Assembly (NCBI GenBank): GCA_031426915.1
Contig: JASJPB010000013.1
Span: 223,070-287,069, forward strand
Source of the DNA: Sulfurimicrobium sp031426915
GTDB lineage: Bacteria; Pseudomonadota; Gammaproteobacteria; Burkholderiales; Sulfuricellaceae
Length of the DNA stretch: 64,000 bases
Reading direction: 5' to 3'
Shown here one piece after another: positions 19,311-28,594 of the stretch. The translations under genes and the position numbers were made by a program. The notes beneath the pieces are model-generated. The model saw only the letters and a program-made list of their open reading frames with translations. It did not search any database and was not told where the DNA came from. The stretch's first letter is position 1, and the number at the start of each line of letters is the position of its first letter.

Positions 19311-19480
19311 TGTTGCGCAAGCTTTGGCGAACCATCCGTCGCCTTGCCGGGGATGATGCCTATGAGCGTTACCTCGCGCACCATGCCGGCGTCCATTCCG
19401 ACGAATCGCCATTGAGCCGCCAGGATTTTTTTAAACGGGAGCAGGAGCGCAAATGGAATGGGGTCAGACGCTGTTGCTAG
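19310..19480 (+). CDS. YbdD/YjiX family small protein (DUF466)
   Basis: A 56-residue protein of the YbdD family, which accompanies CstA-type transporters. It has the expected ...YERYLAHHAGVHSDESPLSRQDFF core and the conserved C-terminal Arg-Cys-Cys. The ATG overlaps the cstA stop by one base, so translation is coupled. The pairing supports a role in transporter function or assembly. An in-frame extension upstream lies inside cstA and is not coding. Confidence 0.88.
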   Translation: MLRKLWRTIRRLAGDDAYERYLAHHAGVHSDESPLSRQDFFKREQERKWNGVRRCC

Positions 19481-19606
19481 TGTGGTAATGATGCATTTTC
19501 TGGACATGCGCGGTTGACGCAAATCCTGGGCGAGAATACAGTGGATATGCCTATCCGGAAGGCATGGTGACCAGTTTAGCAATCTACCTCCAGGGGGATA
19601 GCAAAG

Positions 19607-20938
19607 ATGTCCAAGAAAAAAATCCTTCACGCCGCCATCGCTTCTATCCTGTTGATGGCATCCGGCGCGAGTGCCGCTGCCGACAGCGCGCTAGTGGAAG
19701 CACAGTCGCACATCGACCATAACAACCCCCATAAGGCCTACGCCATTCTGGCCCCGCTTGAAGCGGAACGGGCCGGCAACCCCGAATACGACTACCTGCT
19801 GGGTATTGCCGCACTGGATGCCGGGGAAGCAGGCCGCGCCGTATTCGCCCTGGAAAGGGTGCTGGAGGCACAGCCCGACAACGGCCCCGCGCGCGCGGCA
19901 ATCGCACGCGCCCACTACGCCCTGGGCGAAATCGAAAACGCCAGGACGGAATTCCGGCGCGCCGGCGCCCAGCCCGTCCCCCCGCCGGTTCAGGCTTCGA
20001 TCCAGAAATACCTTATCGCCATCGAAGCGCTGGAAAATGCCGACCGGCCAAAACTCAGTGGCTACGTGGCATTTTCCGCCGGCCACGACAGCAACGTAAA
20101 CAGTGCCATTTCCGGTAACCAGCTGGCAATCCCCGCGTTCGGCGGTGCGATCGTGACCCTGGACGTCAACGGGGTAAAACAGGATGACGCCTTTCTTGCC
20201 CTTGGTGGTGGCGCCAAACTGCGCTACCCGCTCAACTGGGAAACCGCGGTGATCGGCAGCATTGACGGGAACCGGCGCTGGAACGGCAGCGCAAGCCGGT
20301 TCGATACCGGCATACTCTCCGGCAGCCTAGGCCTGAGTTTTGCGCGCGGAAAAAACAATTTTTCCGCGCAGCTTCAAGGCCAGAATTTTGAGCTGGACGG
20401 CAATCGCTATCGCGATGCAAGCGGCCTGATGGCCCAGTGGGAATACCTGCCGAACGAAAACCGGTCATTCAGCGCCTATGTACAGTATGCGCGTCTCGAC
20501 TACCCCGATCAGGGCATGCGCAACGCAAACCACACTGTGCTTGGCGTCACCTACGGCCAGACACTTGGCGGTGAACTGGCACCGGTGATATATGTTGGCG
20601 CTTATGCCGGCAGCGAGAATGAACGCGCCGACAACGCCCCCTACCTCGGACACAACCTGGCCGGCATTCGCGTGGGCGGGCAACTGAATTTCAGCCCCCA
20701 GGTGACACTCTTCGCTTCAGGCAGTTACGAGGAACGGGATTATGGCGGACCCGACCCATTGTTTCTCGTGGATCGCGGCGATCAACAGACCGACTTCCGT
20801 GTCGGGGTGAACTACAGCCCCGTCAAGGCCTGGCGCATCACCCCCCAGCTTGCCTACACCCGCAACAATTCCAACATCGCCATCAACGACTATGATCGCA
20901 ACCAGTTCATCGTCACGGTACGGCGCGAATTCCAGTAA
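19607..20938 (+). CDS. Outer-membrane beta-barrel protein with N-terminal TPR (DUF560/SLAM-like)
   Basis: A 443-residue exported protein. A signal peptide (MSKKKILHAAIASILLMASGASA) leads into TPR-like repeats (about 30-140). The rest is dominated by alternating, aromatic-rich strands ending in FIVTVRREFQ, whose terminal Phe-x pattern suits an outer-membrane barrel. The architecture resembles DUF560 surface-lipoprotein-assembly modifiers (SLAM) and related porin-like proteins, but I see no obvious lipoprotein client. The ribosome-binding site AGGGGG is well placed. A FecR-domain gene follows 36 bp later, probably co-transcribed. Confidence 0.75.
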   Translation: MSKKKILHAAIASILLMASGASAAADSALVEAQSHIDHNNPHKAYAILAPLEAERAGNPEYDYLLGIAALDAGEAGRAVFALERVLEAQPDNGPARAAIARAHYALGEIENARTEFRRAGAQPVPPPVQASIQKYLIAIEALENADRPKLSGYVAFSAGHDSNVNSAISGNQLAIPAFGGAIVTLDVNGVKQDDAFLALGGGAKLRYPLNWETAVIGSIDGNRRWNGSASRFDTGILSGSLGLSFARGKNNFSAQLQGQNFELDGNRYRDASGLMAQWEYLPNENRSFSAYVQYARLDYPDQGMRNANHTVLGVTYGQTLGGELAPVIYVGAYAGSENERADNAPYLGHNLAGIRVGGQLNFSPQVTLFASGSYEERDYGGPDPLFLVDRGDQQTDFRVGVNYSPVKAWRITPQLAYTRNNSNIAINDYDRNQFIVTVRREFQ

Positions 20939-20974
20939 GCATGTGATCAACGGTTGCATGGAGGATTTTCACTA

Positions 20975-21787
20975 ATGCGGCAGAACCAATCTATGGCGAC
21001 AGTGTGGAATGTGCTGATTATCTCAGCCTTCATGGCGTTTTCCGGCGCGGCTTGGGCGGCACCGGTAGCACGGCTGGATTTTGCCAGCGGCACCGTGACC
21101 GCGGTCGATACCGATGGCATCACGCGCACGCTGAACAAGGGCTCCGAACTCAATACGGGAGACACCGTCAACACCGACAGCGGACGCGCCCAACTGCGCT
21201 TTATCGACGGCGCATATGTATCGCTTCAGCCCAACACCCGGTTCAGGATTGACGAATTTCAGTACGACGGCAAGACCGATGGAACCGAGAAAGGGATATT
21301 CAGCCTGACCAAGGGTGCGCTGCGCACCATTACCGGCGCCATTGGCCGGGTCAACCGCAACACCTACAAGGTCAACACGCCATCCGCCACCATCGGCATT
21401 CGCGGCACCGAATTCCTGGCAAGCGTGGTCAACAGCCTGGCGGTAAGTGTGGGCGAAGGAGCGATTTCGCTCGTCAATCAGGCCGGCGAACTGGTGGTGG
21501 TTGCCGGACAATCGGCCTACGTGGCCGACTTCAGCACGCTGCCGAAACTGACCTTCCAGATGCCGCCCCTGCCACCTGAGGGCGTGTACCGGCAAGAAAC
21601 CATCGACACCCGTTATAGCGCGGGCGAACAACCCGGCGCAGTTCCGCCTCCGCCTGCGCCCGCTCCCGCGCCAATTCCCGTACCCGCGCCACCCACACCC
21701 GTACCCACGCCCACACCTACGCCCGTACCCACACCTACGCCCGTTCCTACACCCACTCCCACACCTATTTTTGGACTGACGGGGTGA
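20975..21787 (+). CDS. Exported FecR-domain protein with Pro/Thr-repeat tail
   Basis: A 270-residue secreted protein. A TTG-initiated frame begins at 20954, but the ATG at 20975 follows GGAGGA by 9 nt and begins the signal peptide. Residues about 40-145 form a FecR domain (LRFIDGAYVSLQPNTRFRI; the IGIRGTEF segment is typical). The last ~60 residues are a low-complexity P-V-P-T-P-T-P repeat followed by IFGLTG. Such FecR proteins are often encoded beside CHASE2 adenylate cyclases, as here with the convergent gene at 21990. Role unknown; the tail may span or anchor to the cell wall. Confidence 0.8.
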   Translation: MRQNQSMATVWNVLIISAFMAFSGAAWAAPVARLDFASGTVTAVDTDGITRTLNKGSELNTGDTVNTDSGRAQLRFIDGAYVSLQPNTRFRIDEFQYDGKTDGTEKGIFSLTKGALRTITGAIGRVNRNTYKVNTPSATIGIRGTEFLASVVNSLAVSVGEGAISLVNQAGELVVVAGQSAYVADFSTLPKLTFQMPPLPPEGVYRQETIDTRYSAGEQPGAVPPPPAPAPAPIPVPAPPTPVPTPTPTPVPTPTPVPTPTPTPIFGLTG

Positions 21788-21989
21788 TCAAGCGCCAGCC
21801 GACGACCGCGCCGTGATGGACATTGCCTATCCGGGCGGGGAGTTGCGCGCTCAAAGATGGAGAGATTCGGGCCGTCAATACCTCCCTCGTAAAGCTGAAG
21901 AGCGCCTGATATTGCGTCAAGTACGCTCATCGTCACTTGCCGAGATCCAATATTGATTCAAGTGTCGCTTCGATCAATCAGCCAGGAAT

Positions 21990-24206
21990 TCACTTGGTGG
22001 TAAAAATGAACACCCCGTCCCATCCCTCCCCTGGCGGATTGGCGCGGAAATGGGCAACCCTTTCCAGGTAGAGTTCATATAGCTTCATCTGGGGCGAGCG
22101 GGTATGCAGCGCCCCTAACTGCCGCTCCGCTCCGTCCCAGTCCTGGGCGTGGTAACGCTCCAGCGCGGCGCGGAACAATTCCAGCTCCTCCATCGCCGCA
22201 ACCGGTATCTGGCCTTGTATCCCAAGCGGTTCGAAAATAACCACAGGTTCCAGCTTGCCCTTGACACACACCCGGTCCAGTTCGCGGCACACCGCTTCCG
22301 GTACCGCGCGCATGGTGGCCTCGCCGACGATGATGCCGACGCCGTATTGCTTGGTCAGGCTTTCCAGGCGCGAGGCCAGGTTGACGCTATCGCCCATCAC
22401 GGTATAGGCGCGCCTGAATTCGGAACCCATGTTGCCGACGGTCATGATGCCGGTATTGATGCCGACCCCGATGCGGAACAGCGGCCAGCCGCGCGCCTCG
22501 AATTCCTTCATCAGCTCGGCAAGCCGGGTTTGCATTTCCAGGGCGGCCAGCAGGGCGTGACGGGGATGTTCAGTGTCTTTCAGCGGGGCGCCCCAGAACG
22601 CCATGACCGCATCGCCGATGTATTTGTCGATGGTGCCGCGGTGCTTGTGGATGATCCGCGTCATCAGCGTCAGGTAGGCATTGATCAGTTCGGTGAGCTG
22701 TTTCGGCTCGAGTTTCTCCGAAATCGAGGTGAAATTGCGGATATCCGAGAACAGCACCGTCATCTCGCGGCTGTCGCCTTCCATCGAGGCGGATTCCGGG
22801 TCCTCGCTCATTTCCGCCACCAGTTCGGGCGGAACATACTGACCGAAAAGTCCGGTGATTTTCTTCTTGGTACGGGACTCGGTGAAATAACCGTAAACCA
22901 TGTCGAGCGCGTACAGGAACAGGATCAGTAGCAGTGGCGAGACGATGGGCAACACCATGCCATCCTGCCATGCCGCCAGATTGGTCCCCGCCACCGCGCC
23001 CAGCAACAGCAACGAGATCAGGCTGGACTGAAGCGGGCTCAGCAGGGGGAATATCAGCGCCAGCGCCACGCCGATCAGAAGTAACGCGACCACTTCCACA
23101 GCCAGGAAATAAGCGGGACGCTGCTTGATGCTTTGATCCAGGATGCCGGCGACCAGATTGGCGTGGATTTCCACTCCGGGATAGACGCTCTCGACCGGGC
23201 TGGAGCGCAGGTCCATCAAGCCTGGCGCAGTGGTGCCCACCAGCACGATGGCGCCCGCCATTTCGCCCGGCTGGAGCCTTCCATGCAACACATCCGAGGC
23301 CGATACATAGCGAAAACCGCCCTGTTTGCCGCGATAGGGCACCAGCGCGGAGCCCCAGGCATCCACCGGAATCTTGCGCCCGCCGAGCTTGAGCCATTCC
23401 AGCCCGCCATAGTCGGGGCCCCCATCATCCGCAAATACCGCCGCCACGGCGGGGAGCTTGAGATAGGCCTTGGCGATGGCAAGGGAAAGGGATTCGTAAT
23501 GGCCGCCCTGATACTCGAATAACATCGGCACACGACGCGATACGCCATCGATATCCACCTGCGGGTTCATGTGCCCGGCGCTGTGGGCAGCCTCCTGAAA
23601 TGTCTTGAGATTGGCACCATATCCCGTGGCATGTCTTACGAAAAGTTCGCGCTGGCCGAATGCGCCGGGCGGAAAGTCCGGCGACGGCAAGTGGCCGGAA
23701 GTGCGCGCCTGAGCGGCCTCGTCGTGTACGGTGAAATAATAGCCCAGCACCACCGGATACTGCTTCAATTTGGCGGCGAAAAGGCTGTCAAAATCAAGCT
23801 GGGGACGCAGCCTGTCAAGGGCTGCGCGAAAAGGCGGGGTGTCCTTGAGTTCCTGTTGCGCCAAACGCTCCAGCACCGGCAAACCGGAACTGGTGTCGGG
23901 TTCGCTGAACACCACGTCGAACCCTACCACGGCGGCCTGATAGCGGCCGAATATCTGGTCCAGCAGGATGGCCACCCGGTCCCGCCCCCACGGCCAGCGC
24001 CCCACTTCGGCCAGGCTTTTTTCATCCAGGTCAACGATAACGATGCGGCGGTCCACCCCGCCCGGCATGGTGACGCGCAGCCGTGCGTCATAGCTCCACA
24101 GATCGAGCTGCTCCATAAAGCGGAACTCGACCAGACGCACAGCACCGGCCAGGAACAAGACCACCACCAGCAGGCTTAAACCGATTTGAAGCGCGTGCCG
24201 CTTCAT
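21990..24206 (-). CDS. CHASE2-domain class III adenylate/guanylate cyclase
   Basis: A 738-residue membrane cyclase. An N-terminal membrane segment (8-27) is followed by a large extracytoplasmic CHASE2 domain (about 40-335), then three membrane helices (about 345-430). The catalytic domain spans about 480-660. It keeps the metal-binding aspartates in VLFSDIRNFTSISE and IGDAVMAFWGAP, and the transition-state Asn and Arg in MGDSVNLASRLE, so it should be active; the base specificity is more likely ATP. A short TPR-like tail follows. The 202 bp to the convergent FecR gene hold nothing recognisable. Confidence 0.9.
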   Translation of the reverse strand: MKRHALQIGLSLLVVVLFLAGAVRLVEFRFMEQLDLWSYDARLRVTMPGGVDRRIVIVDLDEKSLAEVGRWPWGRDRVAILLDQIFGRYQAAVVGFDVVFSEPDTSSGLPVLERLAQQELKDTPPFRAALDRLRPQLDFDSLFAAKLKQYPVVLGYYFTVHDEAAQARTSGHLPSPDFPPGAFGQRELFVRHATGYGANLKTFQEAAHSAGHMNPQVDIDGVSRRVPMLFEYQGGHYESLSLAIAKAYLKLPAVAAVFADDGGPDYGGLEWLKLGGRKIPVDAWGSALVPYRGKQGGFRYVSASDVLHGRLQPGEMAGAIVLVGTTAPGLMDLRSSPVESVYPGVEIHANLVAGILDQSIKQRPAYFLAVEVVALLLIGVALALIFPLLSPLQSSLISLLLLGAVAGTNLAAWQDGMVLPIVSPLLLILFLYALDMVYGYFTESRTKKKITGLFGQYVPPELVAEMSEDPESASMEGDSREMTVLFSDIRNFTSISEKLEPKQLTELINAYLTLMTRIIHKHRGTIDKYIGDAVMAFWGAPLKDTEHPRHALLAALEMQTRLAELMKEFEARGWPLFRIGVGINTGIMTVGNMGSEFRRAYTVMGDSVNLASRLESLTKQYGVGIIVGEATMRAVPEAVCRELDRVCVKGKLEPVVIFEPLGIQGQIPVAAMEELELFRAALERYHAQDWDGAERQLGALHTRSPQMKLYELYLERVAHFRANPPGEGWDGVFIFTTK

Positions 24207-24240
24207 GTTTTACTCCCCGGCGGCTACGTCGGGCGGGATA

Positions 24241-25581
24241 TTATTCTCCCGCCACCGTCATCTGCCCCACCAGAATCGAACCGCATTGTCGTGAGCCGCG
24301 CACCACCACATCGTTCCCCACCGCCACGATGTTGCGGAACATGTCCTTGAGGTTTCCGGCGATGGTGATTTCTTCCACCGGGTACTGGATCTTCCCGCCT
24401 TCCACCCAGAATCCGGCCGCGCCGCGCGAGTAGTCGCCGGTAACCGCATTCACGCCCTGTCCCATCAGTTCGGTGACCAGCAGGCCGCGATCCATCTGCC
24501 TGAGCAGGGCGTCGAAGTCCTGACCGGTGTCTGCAAGAATCAGGTTGTGACTGCCGCCTGCATTGCCGGTTGTTGTCATGCCCAGCTTGCGCGCCGAATA
24601 ACTGGAGAGGAAATAGCCCTGCACCACACCGTCGCTGACCACATCGCGGCTACGGGTGGCCACACCCTCGTTGTCGAAGGGGCTGCTGGCGAGGGCTTTT
24701 GGCAGATGCGGCAATTCCTGCAGCCGGATGAAGGGCGAAAAAACTTCCTTGCCCAGGCTATCTAGCAGGAAGGAGGATTTGCGATACAGGCTGCCGCCGC
24801 TGACCGCGCCGACAAAATGTCCGATCAGGCCGGAGGCCAGGGAGGCCTCGAACAGCACCGGTACCTGCATGGTTTTGAGCTTGCGTGCGTCGAGGCGGCG
24901 CACGGTGCGCTCCCCGGCCATCCTGCCCACGCTGCCGGCGTTTTCCAGATCCGCCGCAGCGCGTGCCGAGGCGTACCAGTAATCGCGCTGCATGCCCTGC
25001 TCCGACTCCGCCAGGACCGCACAACTGATGCCATGGCGCGTGGTCGGATAGCTCCCCAGAAAACCCGAGCTGTTGGCATAAACAAACAGGGACTCCTGGA
25101 TCGAAACGGAAGCGCCTTCCGAATTGTTGATGCGGCTATCCACGCCCATGGCGGCGGCTTCGCATTCCTGCGCCAGCGCGATGGCCTGTTCCACCGTCAA
25201 ATCCCAGGGGTGGTACAGGTCGAGCTCCGGAGGATTTTTTTCCAACAGCGCCTCATCGGCCAGTCCGGCGAATTCATCGCTGGCGGTATGCCTGGCAATG
25301 CTGCACGCGGCCTTGACGGTATCGAGTATGGCCGCCGGTGCGAGGTCAGAAGTGCTGGCGTGTCCGCGCCGCTGGCCGAAATACACCGTTACACCGAGCC
25401 CTTTGTCGCGGTTGTATTCGATGGTTTCCACTTCATCGAGACGCACCGTGACGCTCTGGCCGAAGCCCTGCGAAACCTCGGCTTCGCAGGCACTTGCCCC
25501 GGCCTTTTTGGCCTGACTCAGAATATCCTGGGAAATCTGGCTCAGGGTGTCAAAAGAATATGTAAAGCGGGAATCCTGCAC
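24241..25581 (-). CDS. pmbA: Metalloprotease PmbA/TldE homologue
   Basis: A 446-residue PmbA (TldE), partner of TldD in a protease that trims modified peptides and unfolded helices. Conserved blocks include YNRDKGLGVTVYFGQRRGHASTSD, FDNEGVATRSRDVV and NAVTGDYSRGAAGFWVE. The open frame starts with a GTG at 25617, but the GTG at 25581 has AGAGG 5 nt upstream and starts nearer to where family similarity begins. The start choice is therefore not certain. TldD is not in this window. Confidence 0.9.
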   Translation of the reverse strand: MQDSRFTYSFDTLSQISQDILSQAKKAGASACEAEVSQGFGQSVTVRLDEVETIEYNRDKGLGVTVYFGQRRGHASTSDLAPAAILDTVKAACSIARHTASDEFAGLADEALLEKNPPELDLYHPWDLTVEQAIALAQECEAAAMGVDSRINNSEGASVSIQESLFVYANSSGFLGSYPTTRHGISCAVLAESEQGMQRDYWYASARAAADLENAGSVGRMAGERTVRRLDARKLKTMQVPVLFEASLASGLIGHFVGAVSGGSLYRKSSFLLDSLGKEVFSPFIRLQELPHLPKALASSPFDNEGVATRSRDVVSDGVVQGYFLSSYSARKLGMTTTGNAGGSHNLILADTGQDFDALLRQMDRGLLVTELMGQGVNAVTGDYSRGAAGFWVEGGKIQYPVEEITIAGNLKDMFRNIVAVGNDVVVRGSRQCGSILVGQMTVAGE

Positions 25582-25622
25582 GGTGACCTCTGTGTTTGAA
25601 AATCGCGTTGGCGACACGCTTC

Positions 25623-25712
25623 AACCCCTCTCAATCCCCCGCCCTCCCCTTTGTCAGCTGCTCCTCCCCTGACAAGGGGAGGCCGGGAGGGGTTGGGAGG
25701 CTGGGAGGGGTT
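25623..25712. repeat. Nested inverted repeat between pmbA and darP
   Basis: The 5' flanks of the divergent pmbA and darP genes contain a C-rich then G-rich palindrome. The inner arms are 25643-25657 and 25669-25682 (CCTCCCCTTTGTCAG against CTGACAAGGGGAGG, with one extra T). Outer arms read AACCCCTC and GAGGGGTT. GGGAGG words repeat on the right side. It resembles dispersed intergenic palindromes of betaproteobacteria rather than a terminator, as no T-run follows. Confidence 0.6.
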
Positions 25713-25763
25713 AAATGGCCTAAATGGAGTTATGATAACAACTTTAATTAATGAAGCGAAACC

Positions 25764-26318
25764 ATGCCGGACAGCGAACAGCAGGATGAAGAAGAACTCA
25801 GCCGCTCACAGCGCAAGCGCGAAGTGGAAGCCTTGCAGGAAATAGGCGAACGCCTGGTGACATTAGGCGCTTCCCAGCTTGGCCAACTGGGTCTCCCCGA
25901 CAACTTGCGCGAGGCAGTGCGGGAAGCGAAACGTCTGACTGCCAACGGCGCCATCCGCCGCCAGAAGCAGTATATCGGCAAAATCATGCGCAAAGTGGAC
26001 CCAACCCAGATCCTGGCCAAGTTCGCCGAATGGGACGGAACCAGCCGCGATCAGGCGGCAAAGTTTCACCAACTGGAGCGCTGGCGCGAGAAATTGCTGG
26101 CCGACGACAAGGCGATTAGCGCGCTGGTGCTGGCTCACCCCAACGCGGATGTGCAACGCCTGCGCACCCTGATCCGCAACGCCCACAAGGAAGAAGCGGC
26201 CGGCAAGCCGCCTAAAAGCAGCCGCGAACTCTTCAAGGAGTTGCGCCAGTTGATGCTTGAAGCTTCGGCTGCGGCAGACGAAGCGGATAGCGAAGAATTC
26301 ACCTCTCAGGAAAACTAA
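25764..26318 (+). CDS. darP: Ribosome biogenesis factor DarP/YjgA (DUF615)
   Basis: A 184-residue highly charged helical protein of the YjgA/DarP family, which acts in maturation of the 50S subunit. The family blocks SRSQRKREVEALQEIGERLVTL and RRQKQYIGKIMRKVD are recognisable (first about 12-33, second about 70-85). It has a normal length and is followed by argJ after 2 bp, implying one transcript. Confidence 0.92.
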   Translation: MPDSEQQDEEELSRSQRKREVEALQEIGERLVTLGASQLGQLGLPDNLREAVREAKRLTANGAIRRQKQYIGKIMRKVDPTQILAKFAEWDGTSRDQAAKFHQLERWREKLLADDKAISALVLAHPNADVQRLRTLIRNAHKEEAAGKPPKSSRELFKELRQLMLEASAAADEADSEEFTSQEN

Positions 26319-26320
26319 AC

Positions 26321-27550
26321 ATGCCCGTCAACCTCGCCCCCCCCCAAGCCGACCAATTGCTTCCCATCAAGGGTATTGCGCTCGGCATCGCCGAAGCCGG
26401 CATCAAGAAAGCCGGGCGCAAGGATTTGCTGGTGATGCGTCTGGGCGAAAAAGCTACAATTGCGGGGGTATTCACGCTGAACCGCTTCTGCGCCGCGCCG
26501 GTCACCCTGGCAAAACAGCATTTGCAATCCGGCAAGCCAATTCGCGCCCTGGTGGTGAACACCGGCAACGCCAACGCAGGAACGGGAGAAGACGGCATGC
26601 AGCGCGCGCGCCAGACCTGTGCTGAAACGGCACGACTGCTGGGTTGCGACGAGGATCAAGTACTGCCCTTCTCCACCGGCGTGATTCTGGAGCCACTGCC
26701 GGTGGAAAGAATTGTCGCCGGCCTGCCCGCAGCGGTGGCGAATTTGCGCGAAAACAACTGGTTTGATGCCGCCCACGCCATCATGACCACCGACATCCTG
26801 GCCAAGGCCACGTCGAAGCAGATCACACTCGGCGGCAAAACCGTGACCATCACCGGTATTGCCAAGGGCTCCGGCATGATCCACCCCAACATGGCGACCA
26901 TGCTGGGCTATGTCGCCACCGATGCAGCCTTGAGCCAACCCCTGCTGGACCAACTGGTGCGTTATGCCGCCGACCGTTCCTTCAACTGCATCACGGTGGA
27001 TGGCGACACCTCGACCAACGATTCCTTCATGCTCATCGCCAGCGGCGAAGCCGGTGTGCCGCAGATCACCGATGCCGCGAGCGCTGAATACGCGACCCTG
27101 CGCGATGCGATTAGCGAAGTGGCACAGACATTGGCCCAGGCCATCGTGCGTGACGGCGAGGGCGCAACCAAGTTCATGACCATCGCGGTGGAAGGCGGCG
27201 CAAGTGCAGCCGAATGCCGTCAGGTGGGTTACGCCATCGCCCATTCCCCGCTGGTCAAGACCGCATTTTTCGCTTCCGATCCCAACCTGGGGCGGATATT
27301 GGCGGCCATTGGCTACGCCGGTATCGGCGACCTGGACGTGGACCGGATCAAGCTCTACCTGGGAGATGTTCTGGTGGCAGAGAACGGCGGTCGCGCCGCA
27401 AGCTACCAGGAGACGGACGGCCAGCGCGTGATGAAGCAACCCGAAATCACCGTGCGCGTGCTGCTCGGCCGAGGTTCTGCGCAGGCCACGGTATGGACCT
27501 GCGATTTTTCCTACGACTATGTAAAGATCAACGCAGAATACCGGAGCTGA
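26321..27550 (+). CDS. argJ: Bifunctional ornithine acetyltransferase/N-acetylglutamate synthase
   Basis: A 409-residue ArgJ that recycles the acetyl group in arginine synthesis. The autocleavage site is intact: GSGMIHPNMATML, with the Thr of ATML as the expected new N-terminal nucleophile of the beta chain (about residue 191). VVNTGNANAGTGEDG and DLDVDRIKLYLGDV are also typical. It sits 2 bp after darP. Whether it has the synthase activity as well cannot be read from sequence. Confidence 0.95.
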   Translation: MPVNLAPPQADQLLPIKGIALGIAEAGIKKAGRKDLLVMRLGEKATIAGVFTLNRFCAAPVTLAKQHLQSGKPIRALVVNTGNANAGTGEDGMQRARQTCAETARLLGCDEDQVLPFSTGVILEPLPVERIVAGLPAAVANLRENNWFDAAHAIMTTDILAKATSKQITLGGKTVTITGIAKGSGMIHPNMATMLGYVATDAALSQPLLDQLVRYAADRSFNCITVDGDTSTNDSFMLIASGEAGVPQITDAASAEYATLRDAISEVAQTLAQAIVRDGEGATKFMTIAVEGGASAAECRQVGYAIAHSPLVKTAFFASDPNLGRILAAIGYAGIGDLDVDRIKLYLGDVLVAENGGRAASYQETDGQRVMKQPEITVRVLLGRGSAQATVWTCDFSYDYVKINAEYRS

Positions 27551-27617
27551 AGGACTTCGGTCGCGCAAATTTCTATGCAATTCTGAAGGATTCTTAGCGA
27601 AACCAAGGGAGAGTATT

Positions 27618-28103
27618 ATGGCATCGGATAATTGTTACCAAACCTTTCGCAGTTCGCCACTTGCGGCTGAACTGAACGATGAGCAATGCGCATTGCTTGC
27701 CAAGCAGGTGGTGTGCCGCACGCTGACTGACGGTGAAATTTTGCTCAAGGAAGGCGCCGTTGACCAGAGCCTGTACGTGATCGCCAAGGGTAACCTGGCC
27801 GTGACGCATGAAAGCGGCGGCGGCGACTGGATCGTGCTGCATACGCTCAGGCCGAGCGATCTGGCCGGGGAGCTCGGTTTCCTCGATGGGCTGGAACACA
27901 GCGCCACACTGCGTTCGATCGGACCGACCGAACTCTTCAGCCTGGAGCGCAGCCGCCTCGAAGCACTGCTCGACGAACAGCCGAGGCTGGTTTACCAGGT
28001 CATGCGCGCAGTGATCCGCTCGGTACATAGCACCCTGAGACGCATGAACGTCCAGTACGTGGAGCTGACCAACTACATAAGCAAGCAGCACGGACGTTAC
28101 TAG
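27618..28103 (+). CDS. Cyclic nucleotide-binding domain protein
   Basis: A 161-residue single-domain protein with a CAP-type cyclic-nucleotide-binding fold (about 20-140). The phosphate-binding cassette region reads DLAGELGFLDGLEHSATLRSIG; it has Gly-Glu-Leu but lacks the usual Arg at the position that contacts the cyclic phosphate in cAMP receptors (RSAT is EHSAT here). No helix-turn-helix follows, so it is not a CRP-type regulator. GGGAGAG precedes the ATG. It may be a stand-alone sensor or effector; the partner is unknown. Confidence 0.85.
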   Translation: MASDNCYQTFRSSPLAAELNDEQCALLAKQVVCRTLTDGEILLKEGAVDQSLYVIAKGNLAVTHESGGGDWIVLHTLRPSDLAGELGFLDGLEHSATLRSIGPTELFSLERSRLEALLDEQPRLVYQVMRAVIRSVHSTLRRMNVQYVELTNYISKQHGRY

Positions 28104-28119
28104 GGCGTGCTAGCATGCC

Positions 28120-28569
28120 CTAGCCGCCACGCCGCGCCAGAAAACGATCCAGCTGATTGGCGAAAGCCTGGCGATCATTCTGGCCGAGCGTCGCCGGCCC
28201 ACCCGTGTTCACGCCGCTGCTGCGCAACTCGTCCATGAAGTTGCGCATCGTCAGGCGCTCCTGGATGTTTTCCTTGCTGTAAAACTCGCCGCGCGGATTA
28301 AGCGCATGGCCACCCCCGGCAATCACGCCGGCCGCCAGGGGGATGTCGGCGGTAATCACCAGATCGCCAGCCTGAATCTGCTGGATGATCCAGTTGTCGG
28401 CCACATCGAAACCGGCGGGCACCTGGACCGAGCTGATATGGCGCGACGCGGGGATCCGTATCAACTGATTGGCAACCAGCGTCATCGAAATCTTTTCCCT
28501 CTCGGCCGCACGAAAAAGAATTTCCTTGATGACATTGGGGCAGGCATCGGCGTCCACCCATATCTGCAT
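28120..28569 (-). CDS. YaiI/YqxD family protein (DUF188)
   Basis: A 149-residue member of the UPF0178/YaiI family with a PIN-like or Rossmann nuclease-type fold. The opening IWVDADACPNVIKEILFRAAER and internal VITADIPLAAGVI are family hallmarks. The biochemical role is not established. Convergent with the cyclic-nucleotide-binding gene and 25 bp downstream of the PrkB gene, probably in the same transcript. Confidence 0.92.
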   Translation of the reverse strand: MQIWVDADACPNVIKEILFRAAEREKISMTLVANQLIRIPASRHISSVQVPAGFDVADNWIIQQIQAGDLVITADIPLAAGVIAGGGHALNPRGEFYSKENIQERLTMRNFMDELRSSGVNTGGPATLGQNDRQAFANQLDRFLARRGG

Positions 28570-28594
28570 TGGCGGCTTCTTCAGCAGGGCCGAA

